Position numbers and translations under genes: made by a program. A DNA stretch of 6,648 nucleotides from Sphingomonas sp. Its GTDB lineage: Bacteria > Pseudomonadota > Alphaproteobacteria > Sphingomonadales > Sphingomonadaceae. Below, piece after piece: positions 1 to 5,055 of the stretch. The stretch is from contig JASLBO010000151.1 of the NCBI GenBank assembly GCA_030146605.1, positions 1 through 6,648 on the forward strand, in the 5' to 3' direction. The notes below the pieces were generated by a model. That model ran no database searches and was not told the DNA's origin. It was given only the letters and a program-made list of their open reading frames with translations. The stretch's first letter is position 1. Each line of letters opens with the position of its first letter.

Positions 1-135
1 GTCGCCAAAATTCCGGTCGGCCGGCTCGGGCAGGCGAGCGAGATCGCGCGCGGCGTCGCGTTCCTGTGCTCGGAGGAAGCGGGCTTCGTCACCGGATCGA
101 CGCTGTCGATCAACGGCGGGCAGCACATGTACTGA
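1..135 (+). CDS. phaB: SDR-family oxidoreductase, probable acetoacetyl-CoA reductase (3' end only)
   Basis: Frame 1 is open from the first base to a TGA at 133-135, giving the last 44 residues of a short-chain dehydrogenase/reductase. The tail has the family's late signatures: a P-V-G-R-L-G-Q segment, an E-I-A-R-G-V-A-F-L helix, then T-G-S-T-L-S-I-N-G-G just before the end. The final residues G-G-Q-H-M-Y resemble PhaB/PhbB acetoacetyl-CoA reductases, which reduce acetoacetyl-CoA to (R)-3-hydroxybutyryl-CoA with NADPH in polyhydroxybutyrate synthesis in the cytoplasm. The Rossmann fold and the catalytic Ser-Tyr-Lys lie outside the window, so substrate specificity rests on the tail alone. FabG or another SDR is the main alternative. 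A hairpin starts eight bases after the stop and probably ends the transcript. Confidence 0.7.
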   Translation, partial: VAKIPVGRLGQASEIARGVAFLCSEEAGFVTGSTLSINGGQHMY

Positions 136-142
136 GACGAAA

Positions 143-170
143 TGGGCCGGCTCCGCGAGGAGCCGGCCCA
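143..170 (+). terminator. Terminator-like hairpin after the phaB-like gene
   Basis: Bases 143-154 (TGGGCCGGCTCC) pair perfectly with 159-170 (GGAGCCGGCCCA) around a GCGA loop, giving a 12-bp GC-rich stem eight bases after the stop codon. There is no T tract downstream, so it is not a classical intrinsic terminator. Termination or 3'-end stabilisation is inferred from its position. Confidence 0.6.
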
Positions 171-206
171 AGGTCCCCGATACGCTACGCGGGGACCTCG
201 ATACGC
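171..206. repeat. Second hairpin with a CGATACGC direct repeat
   Basis: AGGTCCCCG (171-179) pairs perfectly with CGGGGACCT (190-198) around a 10-base loop. The octamer CGATACGC occurs at 178-185 and again at 199-206. The element abuts the terminator-like hairpin directly. It looks like a short dispersed intergenic palindrome, but only one copy lies in the window, so that reading is an inference. Confidence 0.45.
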
Positions 207-237
207 GAACTACCCTGCTGCCTATACGGTGTGCACC

Positions 238-267
238 TTGGCGCTGGCTGAACGCGCTTGTTATGTG
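238..267 (+). promoter_or_regulatory. Possible promoter of the phytase-like gene
   Basis: TTGGCG (238-243) and TATGTG (262-267) are separated by 18 bases and lie 43 bases upstream of the chosen ATG. Each box is only a partial match to the sigma-70 consensus. This is a weak call made from position and spacing. Confidence 0.25.
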
Positions 268-300
268 AGGTTCATCTTGGTTGGGGCTGGTCGGGAGGCG

Positions 301-305
301 GGGAG
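301..305 (+). promoter_or_regulatory. Ribosome binding site fixing the start at 311
   Basis: GGGAG lies five bases before the ATG at 311. The alternative TTG at 281 has no comparable purine run close upstream and would put a charged extension before the signal peptide. Confidence 0.6.
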
Positions 306-310
306 CGGCT

Positions 311-1336
311 ATGACCCGGCGAATGCGTTTCGCCGTTCCGCTCTCGTCGCTCCTGATGCTGACCGTCACTGCCTCCGGGATCGAGCCGCGTGCGGTGCTC
401 GGCGATCGTCCGGAAATCGTCGCGACGCCGGTACCGCTGGACCCTTCGGACCCGGCGCGGACAAAGCTCGGCGCGCTCACCTATCTGGGGGGGCTGGTCC
501 TCCACAGCGGCGATCCGGCATTTGGCGGCTTTTCCGCGATGCGAGTGACAGGCGACACGTTCACGTTGCTGAGCGACGGCGGAAATCTCGTGACGTTCCG
601 CATGGGAGCGGATTTGCGGCCGCGCGAATGGCGCTTCGCCGACTTGCCTGGCCCGGGCACCGGCGCGATCAAGCGGCACCGCGACTCCGAATCGCTGACC
701 TGGGACCCGGCAACCGGGCGTGCCTGGGTCGGCTTCGAGAATCGCAATGCGATCTGGCGCTATGATTCGAGCCTGACCCGCGCCGAACGCAGCGTTCAGC
801 CCGCGGCGATGGCCGACTGGTCGATCGCCGGCGGCGCCGAGGCGATGGTGCGGCTCCGGAGCGGCCAGTTCCTCGTGCTCAGCGAGACGGCGCGGCCCCC
901 GGGCAGACCTGATGCCCGGATTTTGCTGCGCTTTGCGAGCGATCCGACCGAAAAGGCGCCACCGCCCGAGCGCCTCGCCTACGTGCCGCCTGCGAATTAC
1001 GACCCGACCGACATGGCCGAGCTGCCCGATGGCCGATTGCTGATTCTCAACCGCCGGTTGTCGCTAGCGGGATTGTTCACCGCGAGGCTGGTGCTGCTCG
1101 ACATGCACGCAGTGCGGGCGGGCCAGGCAATTCGCGGCGTGGAGCTGGCAAGGTTCGAACGCCCCGTCCAGCACGACAATTTCGAGGCGCTGGCGGTCAC
1201 GCGCGAGGGCGCGGATACCATCGTCTGGATCGTGTCGGACGATAACGGAGAGTTCTGGGAGCAGTCGCTGCTGCTCAAATTCCGGCTCGGCCCGAGGGCG
1301 AGCGAAAAGCCCGCTCCCGCGAAGGGAACGGGCTGA
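311..1336 (+). CDS. Secreted esterase-like activity of phytase family protein
   Basis: The product is 341 residues from the ATG at 311. I prefer this start to the in-frame TTG at 281 because GGGAG (301-305) lies five bases upstream of it and the protein then begins with a clean signal peptide: M-T-R-R-M-R, a hydrophobic stretch near residues 7-20, and a small-residue region near A-S-G. The mature part matches the phytase-like esterase domain (the Pfam family named for 'esterase-like activity of phytase'), expected to be a beta-propeller. Family-style segments are FGGFSAM (71-77), LLSDGG (86-91), D-S-E-S-L-T-W (125-131) followed by G-R-A-W-V-G-F-E-N, YDPTDMAELPDGR (230-242), HDNFEALAV (288-296) and IVSDDN (307-312). 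The conserved acidic residues suggest metal binding. The likely place is the periplasm or outside the cell. The true substrate (phosphoester or ester) is unknown. The gene converges on rpmB with 21 bases between the stops. Confidence 0.85.
   Translation: MTRRMRFAVPLSSLLMLTVTASGIEPRAVLGDRPEIVATPVPLDPSDPARTKLGALTYLGGLVLHSGDPAFGGFSAMRVTGDTFTLLSDGGNLVTFRMGADLRPREWRFADLPGPGTGAIKRHRDSESLTWDPATGRAWVGFENRNAIWRYDSSLTRAERSVQPAAMADWSIAGGAEAMVRLRSGQFLVLSETARPPGRPDARILLRFASDPTEKAPPPERLAYVPPANYDPTDMAELPDGRLLILNRRLSLAGLFTARLVLLDMHAVRAGQAIRGVELARFERPVQHDNFEALAVTREGADTIVWIVSDDNGEFWEQSLLLKFRLGPRASEKPAPAKGTG
1305..1334 (-). terminator. Intrinsic terminator of rpmB, inside the end of the convergent gene
   Basis: Read on the minus strand, AGCCCG, one mismatch and then TCCC pair with GGGA and CGGGCT around a TTCGC loop, followed directly by TTTTCGCT. 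The hairpin spans 1308-1334 and the T run is the complement of AAAA at 1305-1308. It sits about 24 bases past the rpmB stop and overlaps the last nine codons and the stop of the phytase-like gene. The same stem would form in the plus-strand transcript but lacks a T run there. Confidence 0.7.
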
Positions 1337-1357
1337 CGCCGATCCGCAAAAGGCTGG

Positions 1358-1657
1358 TTAGGCCGCGGTCTTCTCGGCCGTCGTCGCCTTGCGCAGTTCG
1401 CGCTTGAGGCGGCGCACGCGGAGCGACAGGTCGTCCTCGCTGGTCTTGAGCAGCCAATTGTCGAGGCCGCCGACATGCTCGACCGAGCGCAACCCGTGCG
1501 TCGAGACGCGCAGGCGGATGCTGCGGCCCAGCGTGTCCGACATCAGCGTGACGTTCTGCAGATTCGGCAGAAAGGTCCGCTTGGTCTTGTTGTTGGCATG
1601 GGAGACATTGTGTCCCACCTGCCGGCCCTTGCCGGTCAGCTCGCAAATGCGCGACAT
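1358..1657 (-). CDS. rpmB: 50S ribosomal protein L28
   Basis: The product is 99 residues and opens with [11 protein letters not shown], the usual N-terminus of proteobacterial L28. Next come [20 protein letters not shown] (15-34), the family core, and the [12 protein letters not shown] segment (46-57). The C-terminal part is basic and helical ([11 protein letters not shown] near 80-90), as in alphaproteobacterial forms. L28 is a structural protein of the large ribosomal subunit. The frame stays open for 45 codons upstream, but the M-S-R-I-C start at 1657 fits the family and has AGGA nine bases upstream; the extension has no L28-like sequence. The gene appears monocistronic, with a candidate promoter at 1700-1728 and a terminator at 1305-1334. 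Confidence 0.98.
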   Translation of the reverse strand: MSRICELTGKGRQVGHNVSHANNKTKRTFLPNLQNVTLMSDTLGRSIRLRVSTHGLRSVEHVGGLDNWLLKTSEDDLSLRVRRLKRELRKATTAEKTAA

Positions 1658-1699
1658 CGCTTTAAATCCTGGTTTTTGGCATAAGCCGGAAAGGCCGCG

Positions 1700-1728
1700 C
1701 CGATAGCGGGAATGGCAGGGTGCGTCAA
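1700..1728 (-). promoter_or_regulatory. Candidate sigma-70 promoter of rpmB
   Basis: On the minus strand, TTGACG (1723-1728) is followed after 17 bases by TATCGG (1700-1705). The -35 box differs from TTGACA at one base; the -10 box is poorer (three matches). Transcription would start near 1693, leaving a leader of about 36 bases before the rpmB ATG. Confidence 0.5.
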
Positions 1729-1818
1729 CCGATTCCCCGATCATCGCCTGCCCGTACGCAACCCAGATGGCCCCTGGCGCGTTATTACGCAAACGATTCG
1801 ATCAGGGAGAAGAAGACT

Positions 1819-2112
1819 ATGCGTGCAATCCTCGTGCTGATCGGGCTGATCGCCCTCGGAGTGGTCGCGGCCATGGCGACCGGCATGCTGCGGATCAACC
1901 AGCAACAAGGCGTGAGCCTGCCGACGGTGAGCGTGCAGAGCGAGGGCGGCCAGCTCCCCAAATACAGCGCCGAGACGGGCAGTGTCGGGATCGGAAACAC
2001 CGCGAAGACCGTTGATGTGCCCACGGTGGAAATGAAGAAAGCGACAGTGGTCTTGCCGACGATCGATTTGAAGCAGGCGCCGGCCGCTTCTCCCACACCG
2101 GCGGCCAAATAA
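1819..2112 (+). CDS. Small single-TM hypothetical protein with three V-x-[LV]-P-T motifs
   Basis: The product is 97 residues. I chose the ATG at 1819 because AGGGAGA (1804-1810) lies eight bases upstream and the protein then starts with a hydrophobic segment (residues 3-21), either a signal anchor or an uncleaved signal peptide. The frame is open further upstream to 1720, but that part is charged and proline/arginine-rich with no ribosome binding site. After the membrane segment the chain is polar and exported or periplasmic by inference. It holds three spaced copies of a short motif: V32-S-L-P-T-V, V65-D-V-P-T-V and V77-V-L-P-T-I, each followed by alternating polar and hydrophobic residues, as in beta-strands. 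The tail is Ala/Pro-rich (88-97). I do not recognise a family and assign no function. Its TAA overlaps the ATG of the Pmp3-like gene, so the two are probably cotranscribed and translationally coupled. Confidence 0.8.
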   Translation: MRAILVLIGLIALGVVAAMATGMLRINQQQGVSLPTVSVQSEGGQLPKYSAETGSVGIGNTAKTVDVPTVEMKKATVVLPTIDLKQAPAASPTPAAK

Positions 2113-2306
2113 TGCACGCAGGGCGAATCGCCGCGGCGGTGCTGCTGCCACCGCTGGGCGTTTATCTGGCCCGCGGGCCGGGGCGCGACTTCCTGATCGC
2201 GTGCGGGCTGACGGTGCTGGGGTTCCTTCCCGGCATGGCCTTTGCGCTGTGGACGGTGCTGCGCCACAGCCGATCGGATGCGCCGGCGACTGCGGCTCCT
2301 GCATAG
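2112..2306 (+). CDS. YqaE/Pmp3 family small membrane protein
   Basis: The product is 64 residues with two hydrophobic segments (about 5-20 and 27-49). It carries the family pattern L-L-P-P-L-G-V-Y-L (11-19), a Gly-rich turn R-G-P-G-R-D-F (21-27), then L-T-V-L-G-F-L-P-G (33-41). Pmp3/YqaE (UPF0057) proteins are small inner-membrane proteolipids linked in yeast and plants to membrane potential, cation tolerance and cold or salt stress. The bacterial role is poorly defined. The first A of its ATG is the last base of the upstream gene's TAA (TAATG), which suggests translational coupling. The C-terminal tail (residues 51-64) is short, polar and alanine-rich. Confidence 0.9.
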   Translation: MHAGRIAAAVLLPPLGVYLARGPGRDFLIACGLTVLGFLPGMAFALWTVLRHSRSDAPATAAPA

Positions 2307-2369
2307 TCTCTTCATCGCGGCGCATTCGGCCGGGGTGACGAACAGGGTCAGGGGAGATAGTCCATTCCC

Positions 2370-2822
2370 ATGTTCCCGCTTCCCCCACCGATGCGCGCTG
2401 CGCTCGACGCCGCCCGCCAGGCCGGGCAGGCCGGGGAGGTGCCGGTCGGTGCAGTAGTGGTTCACGAGGGCAGGGTCATTGTCAGCACGGCCAATGCCCC
2501 GCGGACACTCCACGACCCTACTGCGCATGCCGAGATGCTCGCGATTCGCGCGGCGGCGCACATCCTCGGCCGCGAGCGGCTCGAAGATTGCGACCTGTGG
2601 GTCACGCTGGAGCCCTGCGCGATGTGCGCCGGGGCGATCGCCCACGCGCGCATCGCCCGGCTCTATTACGGCGCGAGCGACCCCAAGGGCGGTGCTGTCG
2701 AGCACGGGCCGCGCTTCTTCGCGCAATCGACCTGCCATCACCGGCCTGAGGTTTATTCGGGGATCGGCGAGGGGGAGGCGGGAACGTTGCTGAGGGATTT
2801 TTTCAGAGAACGACGCGACTGA
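2370..2822 (+). CDS. tadA: tRNA adenosine(34) deaminase
   Basis: The product is 150 residues, the normal size for TadA. This zinc enzyme converts adenosine 34 to inosine in the anticodon of tRNA-Arg(ACG), allowing it to read CGU, CGC and CGA. The deaminase signatures are complete: G-E-V-P-V-G-A-V-V-V (22-31), T-A-H-A-E with His53 as zinc ligand and Glu55 as proton shuttle, and E-P-C-A-M-C with Cys83 and Cys86 as the other zinc ligands, then A-x-D-P-K-G-G-A (102-109). An AGGGGAG run (2350-2356) precedes the ATG by 13 bases, slightly long. Met8 is an alternative start, but it would begin almost at the first helix. The gene lies 63 bases downstream of the Pmp3-like gene on the same strand, so it may be read with it or from its own promoter. 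Confidence 0.97.
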   Translation: MFPLPPPMRAALDAARQAGQAGEVPVGAVVVHEGRVIVSTANAPRTLHDPTAHAEMLAIRAAAHILGRERLEDCDLWVTLEPCAMCAGAIAHARIARLYYGASDPKGGAVEHGPRFFAQSTCHHRPEVYSGIGEGEAGTLLRDFFRERRD

Positions 2823-2861
2823 CCTCCAGTGCTCCTGCGAAAGCAGGAGCACTGGAGGTCA
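2820..2861. repeat. Perfect 19-bp palindrome with GAAA loop (REP-like)
   Basis: GACCTCCAGTGCTCCTGC (2821-2838) pairs without mismatch with 2843-2860 around GAAA; T2820 and A2861 add one more pair. The stem begins inside the tadA stop codon. There is no T tract on either side, so it is not a classical terminator, although such a stem could protect or end the tadA transcript. The apical part, TCCTGC-GAAA-GCAGGA, recurs inverted at 2889-2904. This fits a dispersed REP-type palindrome. Confidence 0.75.
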
Positions 2862-2886
2862 CGGGCGCGTCGCTAGCCGCCCCTGG

Positions 2887-2906
2887 GCTCCTGCTTTCGC
2901 AGGAAC
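2887..2906. repeat. Inverted second copy of the REP-like palindrome core
   Basis: TCCTGC (2889-2894), loop TTTC, GCAGGA (2899-2904). This is the reverse complement of the apex of the palindrome at 2820-2861, so the two form a head-to-head or tail-to-tail pair about 27 bases apart, as in REP doublets. It lies 22 bases beyond the ompA-like stop. Confidence 0.6.
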
Positions 2907-2925
2907 ACAAGGTAGCGGGGCACGA

Positions 2926-3603
2926 TTACCCCAAATCCTGCTGGGTGATCGGCACCAGCTTGATCTCGACGCGGCGATTCGCCGCTTTGCCCTCCTCGCT
3001 GTCGTTGCTGGCGACCGGCTGGGTCTCGCCGAAGCCTCGTGTCCCGAGCCGTGCGCTCTGGACACCGCGGCTCGCCAGATAATCGGCGACCGCGGTCGCG
3101 CGGCGTTGCGACAGGCTCAGATTGTAGCTGTCGCTGCCGGTCGCATCGGTGTGGCCGTACACGTCGACATAGGTCTGGTTATATTGACCGAGCACCTCGG
3201 CGACCTGATCGAGCGTTCCGCGGAACTGCGGCTGGATGCTCGACTCGTTGGTGGCGAAGGTGACGTTCGACGGCATGTTGAGCACCAGATCGTCGCCTTG
3301 GCGAATCACCCGGATATCGGTGCCGGCGGTACGGCGGCGCAGTTCCTGCTCCTGCCGGTCCATATATGCGCCGATCCCTGCTCCGGCGAGGCCGCCGATA
3401 CCCGCGCCGATGATCTTCTCGGTACGGTCGTTGCGGCCGCCGACGAGATCGCCGAGCAGGTAACCGCCGACCACGCCGGCACCGGCGCCGATCGCGGCTT
3501 TCGAGACCCGGCGCTCGCCGGTGACCGGATCGGTGACGCACGCCGCGGTGAGCGTGGTTGCGGCGAGCGCGGCGGCGATGAGCGCTTTACGGGCGATAGA
3601 CAT
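2926..3603 (-). CDS. OmpA-family glycine-zipper lipoprotein
   Basis: The product is 225 residues. An N-terminal export signal (M-S-I-A-R-K then a hydrophobic stretch) ends at L-T-A-A-C, with Cys22 as the probable lipidated residue. The -3 position is Thr rather than the preferred Leu, so lipidation is likely but not certain. Residues 37-80 form a glycine-zipper region with repeated G-x-G/G-x-x-x-G spacing, split by G-D-L-V-G-G-R-N-D-R. The C-terminal half (about 105-220) is an OmpA-like peptidoglycan-binding domain: VYGHTDATG (148-156) and YNLSLSQRRA (160-169). Asp153 and Arg168 have the 15-residue spacing of the diaminopimelate-contacting pair in OmpA domains. The expected role is linking the outer membrane to peptidoglycan. 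A strong AAAGGAGG site precedes the ATG, suggesting high expression. The gene is divergent from the CorC/HlyC-like gene and convergent with tadA. Confidence 0.93.
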   Translation of the reverse strand: MSIARKALIAAALAATTLTAACVTDPVTGERRVSKAAIGAGAGVVGGYLLGDLVGGRNDRTEKIIGAGIGGLAGAGIGAYMDRQEQELRRRTAGTDIRVIRQGDDLVLNMPSNVTFATNESSIQPQFRGTLDQVAEVLGQYNQTYVDVYGHTDATGSDSYNLSLSQRRATAVADYLASRGVQSARLGTRGFGETQPVASNDSEEGKAANRRVEIKLVPITQQDLG

Positions 3604-3607
3604 AATT

Positions 3608-3616
3608 CCTCCTTTT
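3608..3616 (-). promoter_or_regulatory. Strong ribosome binding site of the OmpA-like gene
   Basis: On the minus strand AAAAGGAGG is followed by AATT and the ATG at 3603. It is close to a full Shine-Dalgarno match, with short spacing. It fixes the start against the longer open frame upstream, which has no export signal in the right place. Confidence 0.75.
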
Positions 3617-3736
3617 GCGGACCTCGAACGGCGAAACAAACCCGCCGCTGCAGCGCCTTGTTCCGCCTGCGCATCGAAGTTGGACGAAGAGGCGGTTGTG
3701 AAGCGAGCTCCAGTGAGGATATGAGGGCGGCACATC

Positions 3737-5032
3737 ATGCCAGCTCCCTTTCCCTGGATCGACGTTGCGATCATCCTCGTGCTGATTGCCGTGAACGGCA
3801 TCTTCTCCATGTCCGAACTGGCGATCGTCTCGGCACGCCCGGCTCGGATGGAGGGGCTGGCGCGCACCAATCGCGGCGCCGCCACTGCGATCCAGCTCGC
3901 CGCCGATCCCGGCAAGTTCCTCTCGACCGTGCAGATCGGCATCACGCTTATCGGCATCATCGCGGGTGCCTATTCGGGGGCGAGCCTCGGCACGCCGGTC
4001 GCCCAGCGCATAGAGGGGCTGGGGCTCGACGCCGAGACCGCGCGCACCGTGGGCCTCACGCTGGTGATCGCGGTCACCACCTACGCCTCGCTGGTCGTCG
4101 GCGAACTGGTACCCAAGCAATTCGCCTTGCGCTCGCCCGAGCCTATCGCCGCGGTGATGGCGATCCCGATGCTGTGGCTCAGCCGGATCACCGCGCCGAT
4201 CGTGTGGGTGCTCGACAAATCCAGCGCGCTGATCTTCCGCGTGATCGGCCTCAACCGCGAATCGGAAAACCGCGTCACCATCGAGGAACTCCATCTGATC
4301 GTCGCGGAGGCGTCGCGGTCCGGTGTGATCGAGGAACATGAGCGTTCGATCATCTCGGGCGTCGTACGGCTCGCCGATCGCCCGGTGCGCGAAGTGATGA
4401 CACCGCGCACCGATGTCGACTGGCTCGATGTCGACCTCGACCCGGCCGGGATCCGCGATGCCTTGCTCGCAACCCCGCATACCCGGCTGCCGGTGGCCGA
4501 AGGTTCGGTCGATTCGGTGATCGGAGTGGTGCAGGCGCGCGATATCGTCGCGGCTTTGTTCCGCGGTGAGACGCTCGAGCTGCGGCGGCTGATGCGCTCC
4601 GCGCCGGTGCTTCCCGATCAGGTCGACGCGATGGACGCCTTGGGCGCGCTGCGCCGGGCGGAGGTGCCGATGGGCCTCGTTCATGACGAATACGGTCATT
4701 TCGAAGGAATCGTGACGCCGGCCGATTTGCTCGCGGCGATCGCCGGCGATTTCGCGTCGGATGCCGAGCCGGGCGACAGCCCGAGTCTCGTGGTGCGGGA
4801 AGACGGATCCTTGCTGGTCTCCGGCCAGATGCCGGCGGATGCGCTGGCGGAGCGGCTCGGCATCGATCTGCCCGAAGACCGCGACTATGCCACCGTCGCC
4901 GGCCTTGCGCTCGCGGTGCTCAAGCATCTGCCGGTGGAAGGCGAAGTGTTCGCCGAGCAGGGCTGGCGTTTCGAGATCGTCGACATGGACGGGCGCAAGA
5001 TCGACAAATTGCTGGTGCGCGAAGCGCGCTGA
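3737..5032 (+). CDS. CorC/HlyC family protein: DUF21 (CNNM) membrane domain, CBS pair, CorC_HlyC domain
   Basis: The product is 431 residues, usual for the family. The DUF21/CNNM domain covers about 5-190, with membrane segments near 9-30, 62-84, 104-122 and 137-157; it holds S-M-S-E-L-A (24-29) and the conserved G-E-L-V-P-K-Q (122-128). A tandem CBS pair follows: the first starts at R-E-V-M-T-P-R-T-D (218-226), the second includes V-H-D-E-Y-G-H-F-E-G-I-V-T-P-A-D-L-L (315-332). The C-terminal CorC_HlyC domain (about 348-428) ends with V-D-M-D-G-R-K-I-D-K (415-424). Relatives act in magnesium or cobalt efflux or resistance (CorC, MpfA, CNNM); CBS domains usually sense adenine nucleotides. The 'hemolysin' label is historical and does not imply toxicity. 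AGGG (3724-3727) lies nine bases before the ATG. The transport role here is inferred from the family. Confidence 0.93.
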   Translation: MPAPFPWIDVAIILVLIAVNGIFSMSELAIVSARPARMEGLARTNRGAATAIQLAADPGKFLSTVQIGITLIGIIAGAYSGASLGTPVAQRIEGLGLDAETARTVGLTLVIAVTTYASLVVGELVPKQFALRSPEPIAAVMAIPMLWLSRITAPIVWVLDKSSALIFRVIGLNRESENRVTIEELHLIVAEASRSGVIEEHERSIISGVVRLADRPVREVMTPRTDVDWLDVDLDPAGIRDALLATPHTRLPVAEGSVDSVIGVVQARDIVAALFRGETLELRRLMRSAPVLPDQVDAMDALGALRRAEVPMGLVHDEYGHFEGIVTPADLLAAIAGDFASDAEPGDSPSLVVREDGSLLVSGQMPADALAERLGIDLPEDRDYATVAGLALAVLKHLPVEGEVFAEQGWRFEIVDMDGRKIDKLLVREAR

Positions 5033-5038
5033 GACCCA

Positions 5039-5054
5039 AATCCTCCCGAGGATT
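5039..5054. other. Small hairpin between convergent genes
   Basis: AATCCT (5039-5044) pairs with AGGATT (5049-5054) around CCCG, in the 23-base gap between two convergent stops. The 6-bp AT-containing stem without a T tract is weak. It may contribute to bidirectional termination but could be chance. Confidence 0.25.
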
Positions 5055-5055
5055 A

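Noticed and set aside
281..310. A TTG start extending the phytase-like protein by ten residues
   Set aside because: It has no suitably placed ribosome binding site and would put G-L-V-G-R-R-G-A-A before an otherwise typical signal peptide.
1658..1792. A 45-residue N-terminal extension of L28
   Set aside because: L28 normally begins at M-S-R-I-C. The extension runs through the candidate promoter and has no family resemblance.
1981..2020. A GGAAA...CGTT pair resembling an EcfG general-stress promoter before the Pmp3-like gene
   Set aside because: The spacing is about 12 bases, too short for the EcfG consensus, and the first box lacks the required C.
1785..2852. A 355-codon minus-strand open frame opposite the 97-aa gene, the Pmp3-like gene and tadA
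   Set aside because: The plus-strand genes have clear families, start sites and catalytic motifs. The antisense product is Arg/Pro-rich without recognisable features.
3604..3736. Promoters in the divergent gap between the OmpA-like and CorC/HlyC-like genes
   Set aside because: Two divergent promoters must lie here or nearby, but no pair of -35 and -10 boxes with acceptable spacing stood out on either strand.
3106..4341. A 411-codon plus-strand open frame over the OmpA-like and CorC/HlyC-like genes
   Set aside because: It runs antisense to one real gene and out of frame through another; composition is Arg/Gly/Asp-rich and no ribosome binding site precedes it.
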